Origin: Owenia fusiformis | Lineage: Eukaryota; Annelida; Polychaeta; Sabellida; Oweniidae | Assembly: GCA_903813345.2 (NCBI GenBank) | Contig: CAIIXF020000001.1 | Span: forward strand, 6,639,098 to 6,703,097 | Length of the DNA stretch: 64,000 nucleotides | Direction of reading: 5' to 3' | Part shown: piece by piece, positions 1 through 11,995 of the stretch | Position numbering within the stretch: the first letter of the stretch is position 1 | Layout: each line of letters starts with the position of its first letter | Notes under the pieces: generated by a model | The model's database searches: none | Seen by the model: the letters and a program-made list of their open reading frames with translations, nothing else | Told to the model about the DNA's origin: nothing | Made by a program: the position numbers and the translations under genes

Positions 1-604
1 CTCACTCCGCTCCCTTATTTGAAGATCTTAACATATTAAATATTTTTGATGTCAACAGATATTGTACTGGTCAGTTCATGTACAAAATCTTTAATAAGCA
101 CCCCAGTCTTCCAAAAAATCTATTTCAAGACTTGTTTGATATCAACATTAATATTCATCATCATTACACAAGACAATTGCATTATTTTCATATCCCTAAA
201 TGCTCTAAACTTTCCCTTCGCTATCTAGGTCCTAATCTTTGGAATGCTCTACCACATGATATTAAAAAATGCTCCACTCTAAATATTTTCAAATCTTCAT
301 ATAAAAAACTACTCATCTATCGATAATGTATAATACCAATATCATACTATACTGTTGATTTTATACTGATACCTGATTTTTGTAACATTTTTACATTGTA
401 CATCCTTAGATTAATTGTTAATACCATTTTTATATACCTACATGTAACATAATATAAGTGTTTTCTTTTATATGTAGTCTAGATGTCATTTAAATGATTT
501 CTGTTAGACCGCAACATATACCCACTAGGGTGTCTAGCGGCTTGTTTTTATAGTGTATATTATATAAGAAATATGAAATAAATTGAATTGAATTGAATTG
601 AATT
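1..604 (+). mobile_element. 3' end of a non-LTR (LINE) retrotransposon
   Basis: The reading frame is open from position 3 to the stop at 326 and encodes the C-terminal tail of a reverse-transcriptase protein. Motifs such as SAPLFEDLNILNIFD, a TRQ segment followed by H.P, and LWNALPHDIKKCSTLNIFK are typical of the region after the RT domain in CR1/L2-like and related LINEs. After the stop there is about 250 bp of 3' untranslated sequence, an ATGAAATAAATTG stretch, and a short (TTGAA)n tail at 582-604, as expected of LINEs that end in a microsatellite rather than poly(A). The 5' part lies outside the window. I see the protein similarity and the tail; the exact clade is not settled. No frameshift is visible in the part present. 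Confidence 0.8.
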
Positions 605-805
605 ATATATTTATTATATATTTTTATTTTTTGGGATCCTGTTTTTACGGCGTTCGCATTAAATACAAACCACTCTGTTACGTCACGTATATGACGTTCG
701 TTGAATTATCGCAATCAAAATGTCAGACGAAATGGAATTTCCATTGCAATTTATCTGACTATTCAATGTTCGCTGGATAATAATTCCCAATGGGATGAAA
801 CGGAC
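605..805. other. Unassigned sequence
   Basis: About 200 bp between the LINE tail and the first foldback repeat. I see no gene or clear repeat in it. Confidence 0.4.
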
Positions 806-1352
806 AATCCTATAGTTTTTCAAAAATATCACTTATAGCCACTCATGGATATCAGTATCTTCACTCATTCGCTGCGCTCACTCGCGAAGATATCAATATC
901 CACTCATGGATATAAGTGATATTTTTTCAGAGCCATAGGATATTCCTATATTATTCCATAGTTAGCATGATATCCATAGGATAACATGTTCAAATAAAAA
1001 CGGTATTTTTGAAATCAGTGGTAAAATATGATATTTTTGGCAAATTTTCACTTAACCATAGCATACGGTGTTTTAGCCATGACATGCGGCGCCGTATGCC
1101 ATGGTTTATGGATTTTTGCTACTTTAGACTCAAAACGAGGCTAAGTGTCAATATCGCCGTATCGTTTGGAAAATTCGTTTTAGATCACTTAATTCCCGAA
1201 GATTCTGATGATGACTTTAACTATGGAATATAAAGAACATCCTATGATTTACTCGTGATATGATTTTAATCTCTCGCTACGCTCACTCGTGCAGATATCA
1301 TATCCATTCGTGGATAAAAATCATATCACTCATAAATCATAGGATATCCTCT
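806..1352. repeat. Pair of related foldback (palindromic) repeats
   Basis: Two imperfect inverted repeats, at about 806-955 and 1231-1352, share the same design. A central block (TCGCTGCGCTCACTCG or TCGCTACGCTCACTCG) is flanked by arms containing ATATCACTTAT, GGATAT and CCTAT..GGATAT words that pair with each other. Each unit would fold into a hairpin with arms of roughly 55-70 nt. The 275 bp between them encode no recognisable protein. This looks like a short non-autonomous foldback element present twice; the superfamily cannot be assigned. Confidence 0.6.
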
Positions 1353-3584
1353 ATTTAAGATGTGATATTCGATAGTTTAAAAGTGATATTCGATGGTTCG
1401 TAAATTGTTTGCTAAAATATGATATCTTGATCCACATATCAAATATATCATCATGTGATATTCGATCTATATCCTCCTTGCAACCATGGGATAAAGCTTT
1501 ACGTCCCGCTCCAAGCGGGCAGATGTAGTATATCTGCCCACTACGTCATAATCGCCGCTTGCATATTTGTTCATTTGTAACGTTCGCGGAATGACTGTAA
1601 ACGGCAATGGAGAAAACACAGACAATCAGGGTCTGTTTGATAGTTAAAAAAGGGAGAGAGCATCCACTTTATCAATAAAAAATTCGAGAAAATAAATATG
1701 GGATTATTTGAGAGAACATGAAAATCCGCCCAAGGCCAAGAAAACAAAACTGGACATGAATATTCTAAAATATTTCCACGATTTAACAATGTGAACCAGA
1801 TGACCAAGATTGGTATGGGATAAACATATTATCCTATAGTCAGGATATTGGGATTATCCCTTGGCCATTATATAGGGGTTATGCAATTGGAGGTTTTGGA
1901 TACAGGGAATATCCCGAGAGATATACAATATTTCTTCCCGAGGGACCAAGGGAAGACATATTATGTATCCCTCGGGATATTCCCTGTATCCAAAACCTCC
2001 AAGTGCATAACTGTTGTATATAGTTTAGCATGAAATGTACTTCTTTCTGTAACTGGAATACGATTCTAATATACAAGCAGCACATACGTATTCCCGGGGA
2101 ACCATAAATATTTTGTGTAGTGTGTGGACATTTTTCTTTTCATTTCTCTAAAATCAGATTATTCTCATAAAATTCATACAAAGTTGGGCCTAAGCCTCTA
2201 TTTTCGTATTCTGCATGTTAAGATATTTATAATGTAAAACCTAAGAGATAAATTCAATGTCTTCAGTTGAGAATAAGTATAAGGTAAATGTGTGAATTCT
2301 GCTTGTTGTTGCACTATTTTTATAATAAACAAGGTTCGATTCGCAACACTGAATAGACTGCAGTCATAGCTTAGTTGTAAAGAAAACAAAAGAAGTTGGG
2401 ACGTGGTCATGCTTGAATACGATTTTAAATATATCGCCGTTTACATTTGTTGAAATCGGCCTGTATTAATTTCAACAGGTGATCGGTGTACAAGGGCATA
2501 TATTTGAGTTATTGGTTTAACGATAAGTATGACCTATGAGTGGGTAACGTTTTACAAATGCATGAAACAAATACTCCAATGGCCTAATCTCAATTTTCCT
2601 GCATAAACTATTACATTGAAATGATGGTCATTTGCTCTCTAACTTCTGCACCGCATACGTAACTTCGTAACAATTCAATAAGCCAAGACAGGACCGCTAT
2701 AATCGCTACATGCCAGTGATATTTGGTTATACTGTAAACCTTTCATATTAATGCTTGGCATGAAATCACCCAGTGGAAACATTTGACTTATTTTGTAACT
2801 ACAAATGTACATGTATTGACACGCTCTTGTGCTTTCTTCCCTGGTCTGAATAGTGAATACACTGCTTTAGACAGTTTTAGTGCTTTCCTTCCTTTAAAGT
2901 CCCCGTTTAAAGTTTGAAAATATTTTATTATCATTCATTTACTATTTGTCAGGACTTAAAAAGTGATTTTAGAGCTTTTTGAACAAAAAAAAAAGTTGAA
3001 AAAAAAGTTGTGAGCATTTCATTTCTCAAATATTCAAATTTCCCGCCATTTTTCAAAAAAAGTTTAAATTTCTTAATCATCAAATATTTCTTAATGCATT
3101 TCAAAAAAGATTATCTTTTTAACACCAATGCAAAGATTGAACAAAGGACACACTTTTTCAATAATAAAATGCTATATTTAATGCGCCACTTCAATGTTTT
3201 AGCATATCAAAAATATTTTGAAACATTAGTGATGTCACTAAGGTACCAAAAACTTTTTCAAAAAAATTGAAATTGTTTTTTCGATGTCAATCTTTTCTAA
3301 ATATGTTAGACTTTCATAAAAAACCAATGTTGATTGTCTAACCAGGTTAAAAGGAAGAATAAATTATGTTTTAGATATCATTGTACCATTGGTTTCTATG
3401 AGAACTAAAATTTTGAAATGCAATTTTCTCAGAACCATTTTCATGCACTGATAAGTTCATTTCTCGCTTATCTATGAACCGGTTTTCTTAATTTTTTCGG
3501 CAAAAAACATGGGAGGATGAATGCTATGCATTGGTATTAATTGTGGCTAATTAGAAGATATGAGTGACCTCTAAAAGTTGGTTT
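1353..3584. other. Gene-free intergenic sequence
   Basis: I find no exon with supporting splice signals and no recognisable protein. The only clear structure is the inverted repeat at 1878-2011, listed separately. The remainder is AT-rich single-copy-looking sequence. Confidence 0.5.
1878..2011. repeat. Near-perfect 41-bp inverted repeat
   Basis: The arms at 1878-1918 and 1971-2011 are reverse complements with one mismatch in 41 positions (shared core TTGGAGGTTTTGGATACAGG). A 52-nt loop separates them. Transcribed from either strand it would form a stable hairpin. Likely a small MITE or a foldback remnant; no coding meaning is seen. Confidence 0.8.
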
Positions 3585-4562
3585 TAAGAGGCACTATTTG
3601 TAAAAAGGGGGCAGGAGGTGGCACAGGTCAAATTTTATATTTCAAAAATTTCATTCTTATATGAAAGTATGACCATTGGGAAGCCAAAATATGTCATTCA
3701 TTTTTCTCACAGATGATTGGTTAGTGTATGACACCGTTGCTAAGCAACCCATGTTTGTTGTATTTTTACAACCTAGAAAATGCACCAAAATCAGTAAAAA
3801 AAGATATATTTCCAGCTTATGGTATGCTAAGAAGATGATCCAAAACCAGTTAATAACTATTTGATTTGTATATGGGACATGTTGAAGAGTTCATATGTAT
3901 TGTTTATTATGACGTCACAATGGTTGCCATGGTTACGGAGCCTTTTCTGGAACATGGGTCAATTAAGAGACGAAATGGCACGCATCTTTGGACCCAGTTT
4001 GTTTAATAAGCCAGATGTCCCATGTAGAGTGGGTATTACTGTTGGAAAGAGGAGTATTAGAGCTTTCATAATCTGCAATAAAATAACTGGGATTTTGGGT
4101 TCCCAAGATTTTACAAGCATTTTACTTTTTAACTTTTTTTAGATGTTTTCGGCCATTTCTTCAAGTTTTCGTGATTTTAGTTGTAAACATGAGGGTCAAT
4201 ATAGACATCTTTGGATCCAATTTGCCAGAAAAGCCAGATGTCCCATGTACAGTGAGTATTACTGTTGGAAAGAGGAGCATTAGGGCTTTCATTATCTGCA
4301 ATAAAATAACTGGGATTTTGAGAATCAAGATTTTACGTGCTTTTTACTTTTCCCATTTTTTCGCTATTTTTAGAGTATTTTTCAACTTTTTCATGATTTT
4401 AAGTTGCAAACATGATATTGTTTAGATGTAGCAATGATTATCATATTATATCTAAATTTGCCACATATGATATATGGAGAATAAGGATAAAATTACTGGC
4501 ACAATAAACCCTATTGGCCAAAATGGAATGATGTTAGGTCAATATAATTGTCTTAATAAAGT
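3585..4562 (+). repeat. Interspersed ~1-kb repeat, copy 1
   Basis: This block matches 11007-11995 in the opposite orientation over nearly its whole length. Both copies start at a TTAAGAGGCACTATTTG border and reach the word AATATAATTGTCTTAATAAAG. Inside, a module of about 105 bp is present twice (about 3995-4100 and 4215-4325), so the short reading frames through it repeat the peptide TVGKRSIRAFIICNKITGIL. These frames are short, and I read them as incidental to the repeat rather than as proven genes. Weak similarity seems to continue to about 4680 after an indel. Confidence 0.75.
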
Positions 4563-4879
4563 TCCCATGCCCAATTTTTCATTGCACAAATTTCCCAAAA
4601 AATAACATTTTTATAACAAATAATGCGTTTTATCAAGCATGATTATTATTCAACCTTCAAATGGAATATAATCCTGTAATGCTAAATATCTAAGTATAAA
4701 CATCAAATTAGGGAAATTACTAAAAACCTTAAAGAAACCCAGAAAGAAAAGCAATCTCTAAGTGTAAACCTTATATCGGAAACTATTCAATAGCACAATT
4801 TCAAAGAGAGCCTGAATGTTTTAATTTTGCACCATATAATGCAAGAAGAATGGTAAATACAAAGCAATCCAACATCATT

Positions 4880-6200
4880 TTAGAGCTGTCAAGTGTCCCG
4901 CAAATGGCGGGATTATTCCGCGAATTTGATCAAAATTAGGCTAATTCGCGTGTCCCGCAGTGTCCCACAACGTCCCGCAATGTTGGCTTTGACCTCCGAA
5001 TAAAGTATTACAAAAGTTGTACGCATTACACTGAATTTGGTAAACACTAATTTATTATTGAAACCTGTATGCGTTACTTTCTCTTCCTCAGTGCTTTCAT
5101 TTTTCCTGAAGTTTATGTTAATGTAAACGATATGTGAAGGTATAACGGAAACTGTATTAATATTCCTATGCATATTGTGTGAGATTGTATTGACGTTAAT
5201 TTAACACCGTGTTTAAGTTAAGTGCATTATATTTGATTAATCATCAGTATCTGAAAGTTGGTTTGAGTACTTTTACATTAAGTCCCAATCGCGCAAATCC
5301 CTTGAATGTCCACCGACATCCCGCGAGTTTAGTGTACTTTGTCTAAAAAATCTGTCCCTCGATGAAGTCTTTGGTAGTTACCCTGTTAACTGTCCCGCAA
5401 TTAGCGTGTTTGTTTATCTTTCAAGTGAAGTCCCCATGATGATAAAAATATCAATTGAACAATTTGAGAAATTGTAAATACATAGGGAGCCCACGTCTAC
5501 AATTTTTTCAAAATGTTGAACTTATTTGCTCAAAAGAGGATATTTTTTTCTTATTTTTATTGCATGAAAACATTATTCAACAAGGGGTCTAAAACATCTT
5601 CAAAAGTAGAATGGTATTGAAAGTCTAATTTTGAAGATGTCAATCTTCGATGACCAAAATCATGCTGAAAACAATGGATAGCATGATTTTTCCCTAATAT
5701 AAGGGAAAATAACATGGGAAATGTGGTTTTTAACTTTATCACATTTCAATACCCATGCCCTTTTCAGAAGTTATTAATATAGTGTAGAAGAAACTTTTGA
5801 TACGTTTAAATTGAGAAAAACAGATTCTCTTTTTAGAAAATAAGCCTTACATTTTTTTTAAAAAGTGACAAAGTGGGGTCCTAATCCATAATTTTTCGGA
5901 GAGTTGGGTTGGTATTTTACTATCATGGGGACTTCGCTTTAAAGAAAACATATAATTTTATTAAAAACCACTGTATTTAAACCCAGAAAATACTCATGGT
6001 GAAAGATATGACTGCCTAAAATCACTTGGCATACTGCACATGGACCTTCGATCAAAATTTGGCCTATTAGCGCAATCACGCAAATCCCATAAATGTCCCG
6101 CGAAATTTGACGAATTCAGGTGGATGTCCCGCAAAATCCCGGGAATTTTGGGCACTGGGTCTAAAAAATCTGTCCCCCGAGAAAGTCTTTGTTGGTTGAT
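4880..6200. repeat. TGTCCCGCAA-rich repeat family, several degenerate copies
   Basis: Stretches at about 4890-4985, 5285-5395 and 6065-6200 share GTCCCGCAA words. The last two also share the run TCTAAAAAATCTGTCCC followed by AAGTCTTTG. They look like diverged direct copies of one repeat. The MITE at 5419-5943 sits between the second and third copies. Confidence 0.5.
5419..5943. mobile_element. MITE-like element with ~33-bp terminal inverted repeats
   Basis: The left end contains GAAGTCCCCATGATGATAA and the right end contains the inverted form TATCATGGGGACTTC; about 27 of 33 terminal positions pair. The 525-bp interior has no coding capacity. Its segment near 5650-5745 is also found near 24105-24200 (shared words GGGAAAATAACATGGGAAAT and GACCAAAAT.A.GCTGAAA.CAATGGAT), so it belongs to an interspersed family. 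A target duplication is not clear. Confidence 0.6.
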
Positions 6201-6437
6201 GCAGGACTGACAGTAATGACATTTAATGTTTGATGAAAACCCTTTTTAATAAATCCACATGGAAATACAATTTTGAGTAAATAATGACCAGAATGGAAAT
6301 AACCAATAGTATACCATATTTAAATGGGTCGTAGAATTGATACCTTCTTGGATCTTCTTTCAACGGAATATACTGAAGATTTTAACATTTTATTGGCACT
6401 AAGACTGACAAAGCTGGTCCTGATTCTATTTAAGTAA

Positions 6438-7138
6438 CTAGAAAACAGCCACTCCACGGAGTAGTAAATCCCACCGAACAAAACATGTTTTGATAATAGC
6501 CCCCATCTTGAAAAAAATTGCTTGAACAGAACTCCTCTTTCCCTAGGAATCAGCTTTGAGTCAAATCAGTCCGCTGGTATTTGAAGATTATATTTTTCTG
6601 AAAATGGCAGCCATTTTGAAATTCAATGGCCTCTTGAAAAATGAGCAGTGCTCCGTTGTCTGAAAATGACAGCCGTTTTGAAATTCAATGGCCTCTTGAA
6701 AAATGTCTTCTGCTAGGTATCAGCATATCGCGCATACAATTTCAACCAAACCAACTGGTATTTGGGTTATGGACGATAACATTTTTTTACAAAGAATGGT
6801 GGCCATCTTGCAATTTAGCTAAAATCTTGAAAATGTTTTCGTTATGAAAAATGGCAGCCATTTTGAAATTTATCGACCCTCTTGAAAATCTCTTCTTTAT
6901 CATAGCTCCTTTGTCCCTAGGTATCAACATATACACTTCGGACTAAATCCATCAACTGAGTGGCCATTTTGAAAATTCCTTCTAAGCTAAATTGTCCTAT
7001 GCTCGAAAGGCATAAGCCTGTAAAAATTGAATCAAATTTGTCAACCAGTATTTGAGTTATCACCCAAACACATGGACAGTGGGACAGGAAGATGAATGAA
7101 CGTTCTGACAGTTTTCCTGTATCCTCGTTTTGATGGGA
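6438..7138 (-). mobile_element. Non-autonomous Helitron-like element, copy 2
   Basis: Read on the minus strand, it starts with TCCC at 7138 and ends with CTAG at 6441-6438. The palindrome ACTCCGTGGAGT lies about 10 bp before the CTAG, the 3' hairpin position expected for Helitrons. The flanks are A before TC and T after CTAG, so insertion is between A and T with no target duplication. The interior has degenerate copies of the core repeat (AAAATGGC.GCCATTTT, and TATTTGAGTTATC in + orientation) also found in the 16670-18011 copy. It is 701 bp and encodes nothing. Confidence 0.75.
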
Positions 7139-7612
7139 TAATAAAATGCGTAAACAAGAAGCCATCTCACTAGCTTATGTACTTTTGAGACTTTTATATA
7201 AGATAAAATTAAGCGTGACAGTTGTACGCACAGGGTAAGGTACATCACGAGGATGATGCAATTTGAGCAAACTGATGTTTTCATCGTTTCAAAAAGATTT
7301 GGTCTAGTTTCTAGATATTTTAGATGTGAATGTATGTAACAACATCCAGTGAACAGACAGTGAACTTGACCGTGAATTTCATAATTAAACCTAAATAAAT
7401 TCCAAATGTAGTATAGGGTATAACGCACGGGTACATTTACCTGAGATACTGTTTAGCGCAAATTCACATTCTTTGTGTTGTACCTTACCATTACGGCATG
7501 TCATACCATATACTAAATTGGGAGTTTGTGTAGGTTTAATAATTATGAAATTCACCTGTCAACTGCAGGAGTTCCGCATGGATCTATTTTATGACCCATT
7601 TTGTTCTTTTTA

Positions 7613-9643
7613 TACAGGGTGACACAAAACATGTAACTCACTAATTTTGGAATAACTTTTTCAACAATTAATGAATCTTCATATATGTTAGGTGTAGACA
7701 GAGTGTTCAATAGAAAAAGATTTCTATACTTGCATAGCATCAACAACTTGGAAATTTCCCAATTTTCTGTGTAGGTGTGCTCTGACACAAAATCACTCAA
7801 AACTGTTAGAATTAAAAATCTGTTTTCCTTAAAATTTACCCAACAAGCGAGTCAGTTTATCAAATTTAACAGAAGATTAAAGAAAAATGGGTTAATATGT
7901 CATACTATTGATAATATATGTGTAAAGTAGTGAAAGCAATCCAGAAAGGACCGTATGCACTCTCCATTGGGATCTCCCCGTGAGAAAAAAATAATTCATC
8001 TGATTTTTCAAAATGAGTATTCTGCTTTAATTATCACATTTATATGCACACTAGTATCTTGTTGACCTATATTCAGCACTGTTTTGATGTATAGGCCACT
8101 TATTAGGGTCATAATTCAATCATGAAGTGTAGAGGCATAGATTCCAAACCAAGTATTTTTGTGTCTGTCAAAATCCATTTGCATCCTACCCATCCCTACA
8201 TCTTATCCAAATATGTTACTACATAATGAAATATAATGGTATATTCTTTGGTTTTGCATTTGGTTTTGTTGATGGTTTTACAAAGATGTATGATTTTTGA
8301 TAAGTGTAAAAGTTGTTTTTGGAGCATTTTTCTATAGCCATTTTGTAAGGAAAAAATGATGAAAAAATGTACAATCTTTTAATTTTAAGTATGACCTGAA
8401 TCGATTGCAACCTTCATATTTGCACATTTGATGAGATAAACAATTTGTGTCATATTGTGAAATTATTAAGTTTGCAATCGATACAGGTCAGAGTGTATTT
8501 TTGGGTATTTTTTTTGATAATCAATGGAAACCAATGGCCTCTATTGGGATCTGCTGATATCCTCATGTTGGAGGCTGAATAAATAGTGCAGAGACGTATC
8601 CAACGATCATGGTCCCAGTGTCAAAATATATCAAATTTTGGATATTTCATCAAGGCTAACATCTATTTTCATTAGCTACAAAGAAAACCCCCGAACGTAC
8701 CTAATTTCTGCCGATATTCACAATCACTAAATGCCAGGGAATCATCTCCCGACATCGACAGAAAAAATCCTCACGTACCTTTTAATGATTTTCCCGGTCA
8801 TATTGTCATTGGATTCCAGCCCCGTTTTCACCTAAGGTTCTATCCAACATTCTGTTTCCTATATACCATGCGTGTGTCAATAAGATCTTGATATGGGCAG
8901 ATTTGAGGTGTTTTAGTCTTCGATTTTTTTTTTCTTCGTCAGTGGACCAGGCTTACTGCAAGAGTCGCCGGTAATAGACCGTCAACGGCGGTCATATCCT
9001 GTACATGCATAGGGTTATATCAGACAACCGCGGTTATACTGTAAACATGCTTACATGCGGTCTTACCTAATCTCAGCTGCAGTTAGAATTTCAAATGGCG
9101 GACATTCAGATATGTTTCAAAAAACAAAATGCGGGACGTCCAACCTTTCAATTGGTGGTATTCGTCGACAAGTGCATACATTTTAAGAAAATAGGTATGG
9201 CGAAGAAGACATTAGGCCAAACGTTAAACTAATAGCTCGGGAAAGGTAATATGATTCCAAAATTTCTTCTATGTTCTTTATTGAACCTTTAAGTCAATGA
9301 TGCACAGCCCCATGTAAGTCAATACAATCTATCTCAGCCAATGTGTGCCAAAGCACTTTTATACTTTTCAAAGAATTTATGACATTCTATTCTTCATGCT
9401 ACACTAAGAATGATTCATTTTGACCACAGGGGTATTTTCCAAAAACGCACCTCTTCCTTTAAGTAAATTGTATTTTTGAACATTTTTGATGATTTCACTG
9501 AGAGCATACCAGGACTGAAAACATGATAATTCTAAATCATTTTTCCATTGAACACTTTATCTATTCAAAAAGCTCATAGATTCCTTAATTATTCAGAAAG
9601 TTATTCCAAAATTAGTGGGTGGTATTTTTTGTGTTATCCTGTA
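7613..9643. mobile_element. Old DNA-transposon-like element with divergent inverted ends
   Basis: The left end TACAGGGTGACACAAAA at 7613 pairs with TTTTTTGTGTTATCCTGTA ending at 9643. Similarity between the arms can be followed inward for about 180-200 bp (for example CACTAATTTTGGAATAACTTT against AAAGTTATTCCAAAATTAGTG). The 1.6-kb interior shows no transposase. It contains a separate hairpin at 8393-8491 (TGACCTGAATCGATTGCAA against its inverted form) and a CpG-richer patch around 8940-9100. A TA target is possible. Probably a decayed Tc1/mariner-type or similar element. Confidence 0.5.
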
Positions 9644-9787
9644 CATTCATGACATTGCCGACATTGCCATTGAACACTTTATCTATTCAAAAAGCCCATA
9701 GATTCCTTAATTATTCAGAAAGTTATTCCAAAATTAGTGGGTGGTATTTTTTGTGTTATCCTGTACATTCATGACATTGCCGATGAA
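9545..9787. repeat. 122-bp tandem duplication
   Basis: The sequence from CCATTGAACACTTTATC to CATGACATTGCCGA occurs at 9545 and again at 9667 with almost no changes. The duplicated piece is the right end of the element above, so that end is present twice (ends at 9643 and 9765). High identity points to a recent event. Confidence 0.85.
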
Positions 9788-11006
9788 GAGAGGAGGGAAA
9801 CCCGAGGAGGGAAAGAGGAGGGAAACCCCCGGAGCTTTAGCAATAACAGACATATTATGTCTCTTGTGTACCACCTTTGTTTGCGCAAATTCTCACCAGT
9901 TGATGTTTTAATCAATGTTAGCATATTCCTTACATCTTTCTTCACCATGATGTGAAATAACGAGCTATGATATTGGTTAACACGCCAGAAATTATATTGT
10001 TTTATTGTTTATTGTTCCATTCAAATTATTTACAAAATATATTATTACAATTTGACGCAGAGCGTATATTGTGTGCTAAAAGGTTTAAGGTTATGTATAA
10101 GTAAGATAATTAATTGGTGAAGTATTGGAACATAACAAGTAATAATATTATTCTATAATAATATTAATGTTTGTTGATTTGGACAAATCAGGACGATAGG
10201 TCATCTTAATGCAGATTTACATTATAGAAGTGGTCATCTTTGAACCCTGGGGCTTTTCCCCCTCTTTCGATGAATAAGCTAGTAACAAATGTTTCCTTTT
10301 AGCAGAAGACTTATATTTTGCCCCTATAAGCCCACTTATTCCATCCATAACCTGGAAATTTTACAATTAGATTAGAGTGCTATATATATATATATAAAAC
10401 AGTCAGAAAGATTGGAAATGAATTGCATACCAAGTATATCATGTACAGTTTGCGCCAAGAGTTTGCGGATGTTTTCCAAACATCAATTGTGTTGTATTGC
10501 TATGTAATACTCATAGCCTCTTTCTGTTTCACCTTAGGGCTGAGAAGGTTTGAGATGTCATGGTTTATCACGATGGATATAATACGCAATAACTAAAAAT
10601 AGAGGTGTGGATATTTTTTCTTCTTATACTTTAAATTTTCTTGTAAATTGAAACTCTGACTTCAAATGATAAAATGTGCCGACTCAGCACTTTTGAGCCT
10701 GATTCAGAACCGGTCACATATCAATTTTTCATGTCTAGAGTTTTTTTGGTCAATTCCAGGCTGGCTTAATCTAGTCAATCAAATACATTTCATGTCTTAA
10801 TACTCCATACATGATATAACTCTAATCTTAAGTGCTACTTGACTTAAATTGCCAATTACGGTGAAAATTTATATTTTGGAAAATGGGGTAGGGGTAGCTT
10901 AGTATTAGCCAATATAGCATGAGATTGGTTAAAAGAAGCATTGTAACTACTTCATCCATCAATTCAATGATTATAATCCATTTGAAGTTTAAATTAATAA
11001 TCCTGC
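9788..11006. other. Gene-free sequence
   Basis: No exon or recognisable protein is seen. There is a short (TA)n run near 10382, and near 10955-11006 weak similarity to 4600-4680 that continues the large inverted repeat. Confidence 0.5.
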
Positions 11007-11995
11007 ACTTTATTAAGACAATTATATTGACCTAACATCCTTCCATTTTGGCAAATAGGGTTTATTGTGCCAGAAATGTCATCCTTATTCTCCATATATC
11101 ATATGTGGCAGATTTAGATATAAGATGATAATCATTGCTATATCTAAACAATATCATGTTTGCAACTTAAAATCATGAAAAAGTTGAAAAATACTCCAAA
11201 ATAGCGAAAAAATGGGAAAAGTAAAAAGCACGTAAAATCTTGAATTCTCAAAATCCCAGTTATTTTATTGCAGATTATGAAGGCCCTGATGCTCCTCTTT
11301 CCAACGGTAATACTCACTGTACATGAGACATCTGGCTTTTCTGGCAAATTGGATCCAAAGATGTCTATATTGACCCTCATGTTTACAACTAAAATCACGA
11401 AAACCTTGAAGAAATGGCCGAAAACATCGAAAAAAAAGTTAAAAGTAAAATGCTTGTAAAATCTTGGGAACCCAAAATCCCAGTTATTTTATTGCAGATT
11501 ATGAAAGCTCTAATGCTCCTCTTTCCAACAGTAATACCCACTCTACATGGGACATCTGGCTTATTAAACAAACTGGGTCCAAAGATGGCTGCCATTTCGT
11601 CTCTTAATTGACCCATGTTCCAGAAAAGGCTCCGTAACCATGGCAACCATTGTGACGTCATAATAAACAATACATATGAACTCTTCAACATGTCCCATAT
11701 ACAAATCAAATAGTTATTAACTGGTTTTGGATTATCTTCTTAGCATACCATAAGCTGGAAATATGTCTTTTTTCACCAATTTTGGTGCATTTTCTAGGTT
11801 GTAAACAGACAACAAACATGGGTTGCTTAGCAACCATGTCACACACTAACCAATCATCTGTTAGGAGAATAAATTATATATTTTGGCTTCCCAATGGTCA
11901 TACTTTCATATAAGAATAAATTTTTGAAATATAAAATTTGACTTGTGCCACCCTCCAATGGTGCCCTGCCCCCTTTTTACAAATAGTGCCTCTTA
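11007..11995 (-). repeat. Interspersed ~1-kb repeat, copy 2 (inverted)
   Basis: Reverse-complement match of 3585-4562 with the same outer border (GTGCCTCTTAA at about 11985-11995) and the same duplicated internal module. The two copies face each other outward across 6.4 kb. They could be long terminal inverted repeats of one large decayed element, or two independent insertions. There is no transposase between them, so I cannot decide. Small indels distinguish the copies, for example extra sequence around CCACCCTCCAATGGTG near 11950. Confidence 0.75.

Noticed and set aside
2333-2343. GGTTCGATTCG, similar to a tRNA B box
   Set aside because: No A box at the right distance and no cloverleaf could be built around it.
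9094-9231. 45-codon reading frame starting MADIQICFKKQ in a CpG-richer patch
   Set aside because: Considered as a first exon for MARS1, but it does not resemble the GST-like N-terminus and lies inside a transposon-like element.
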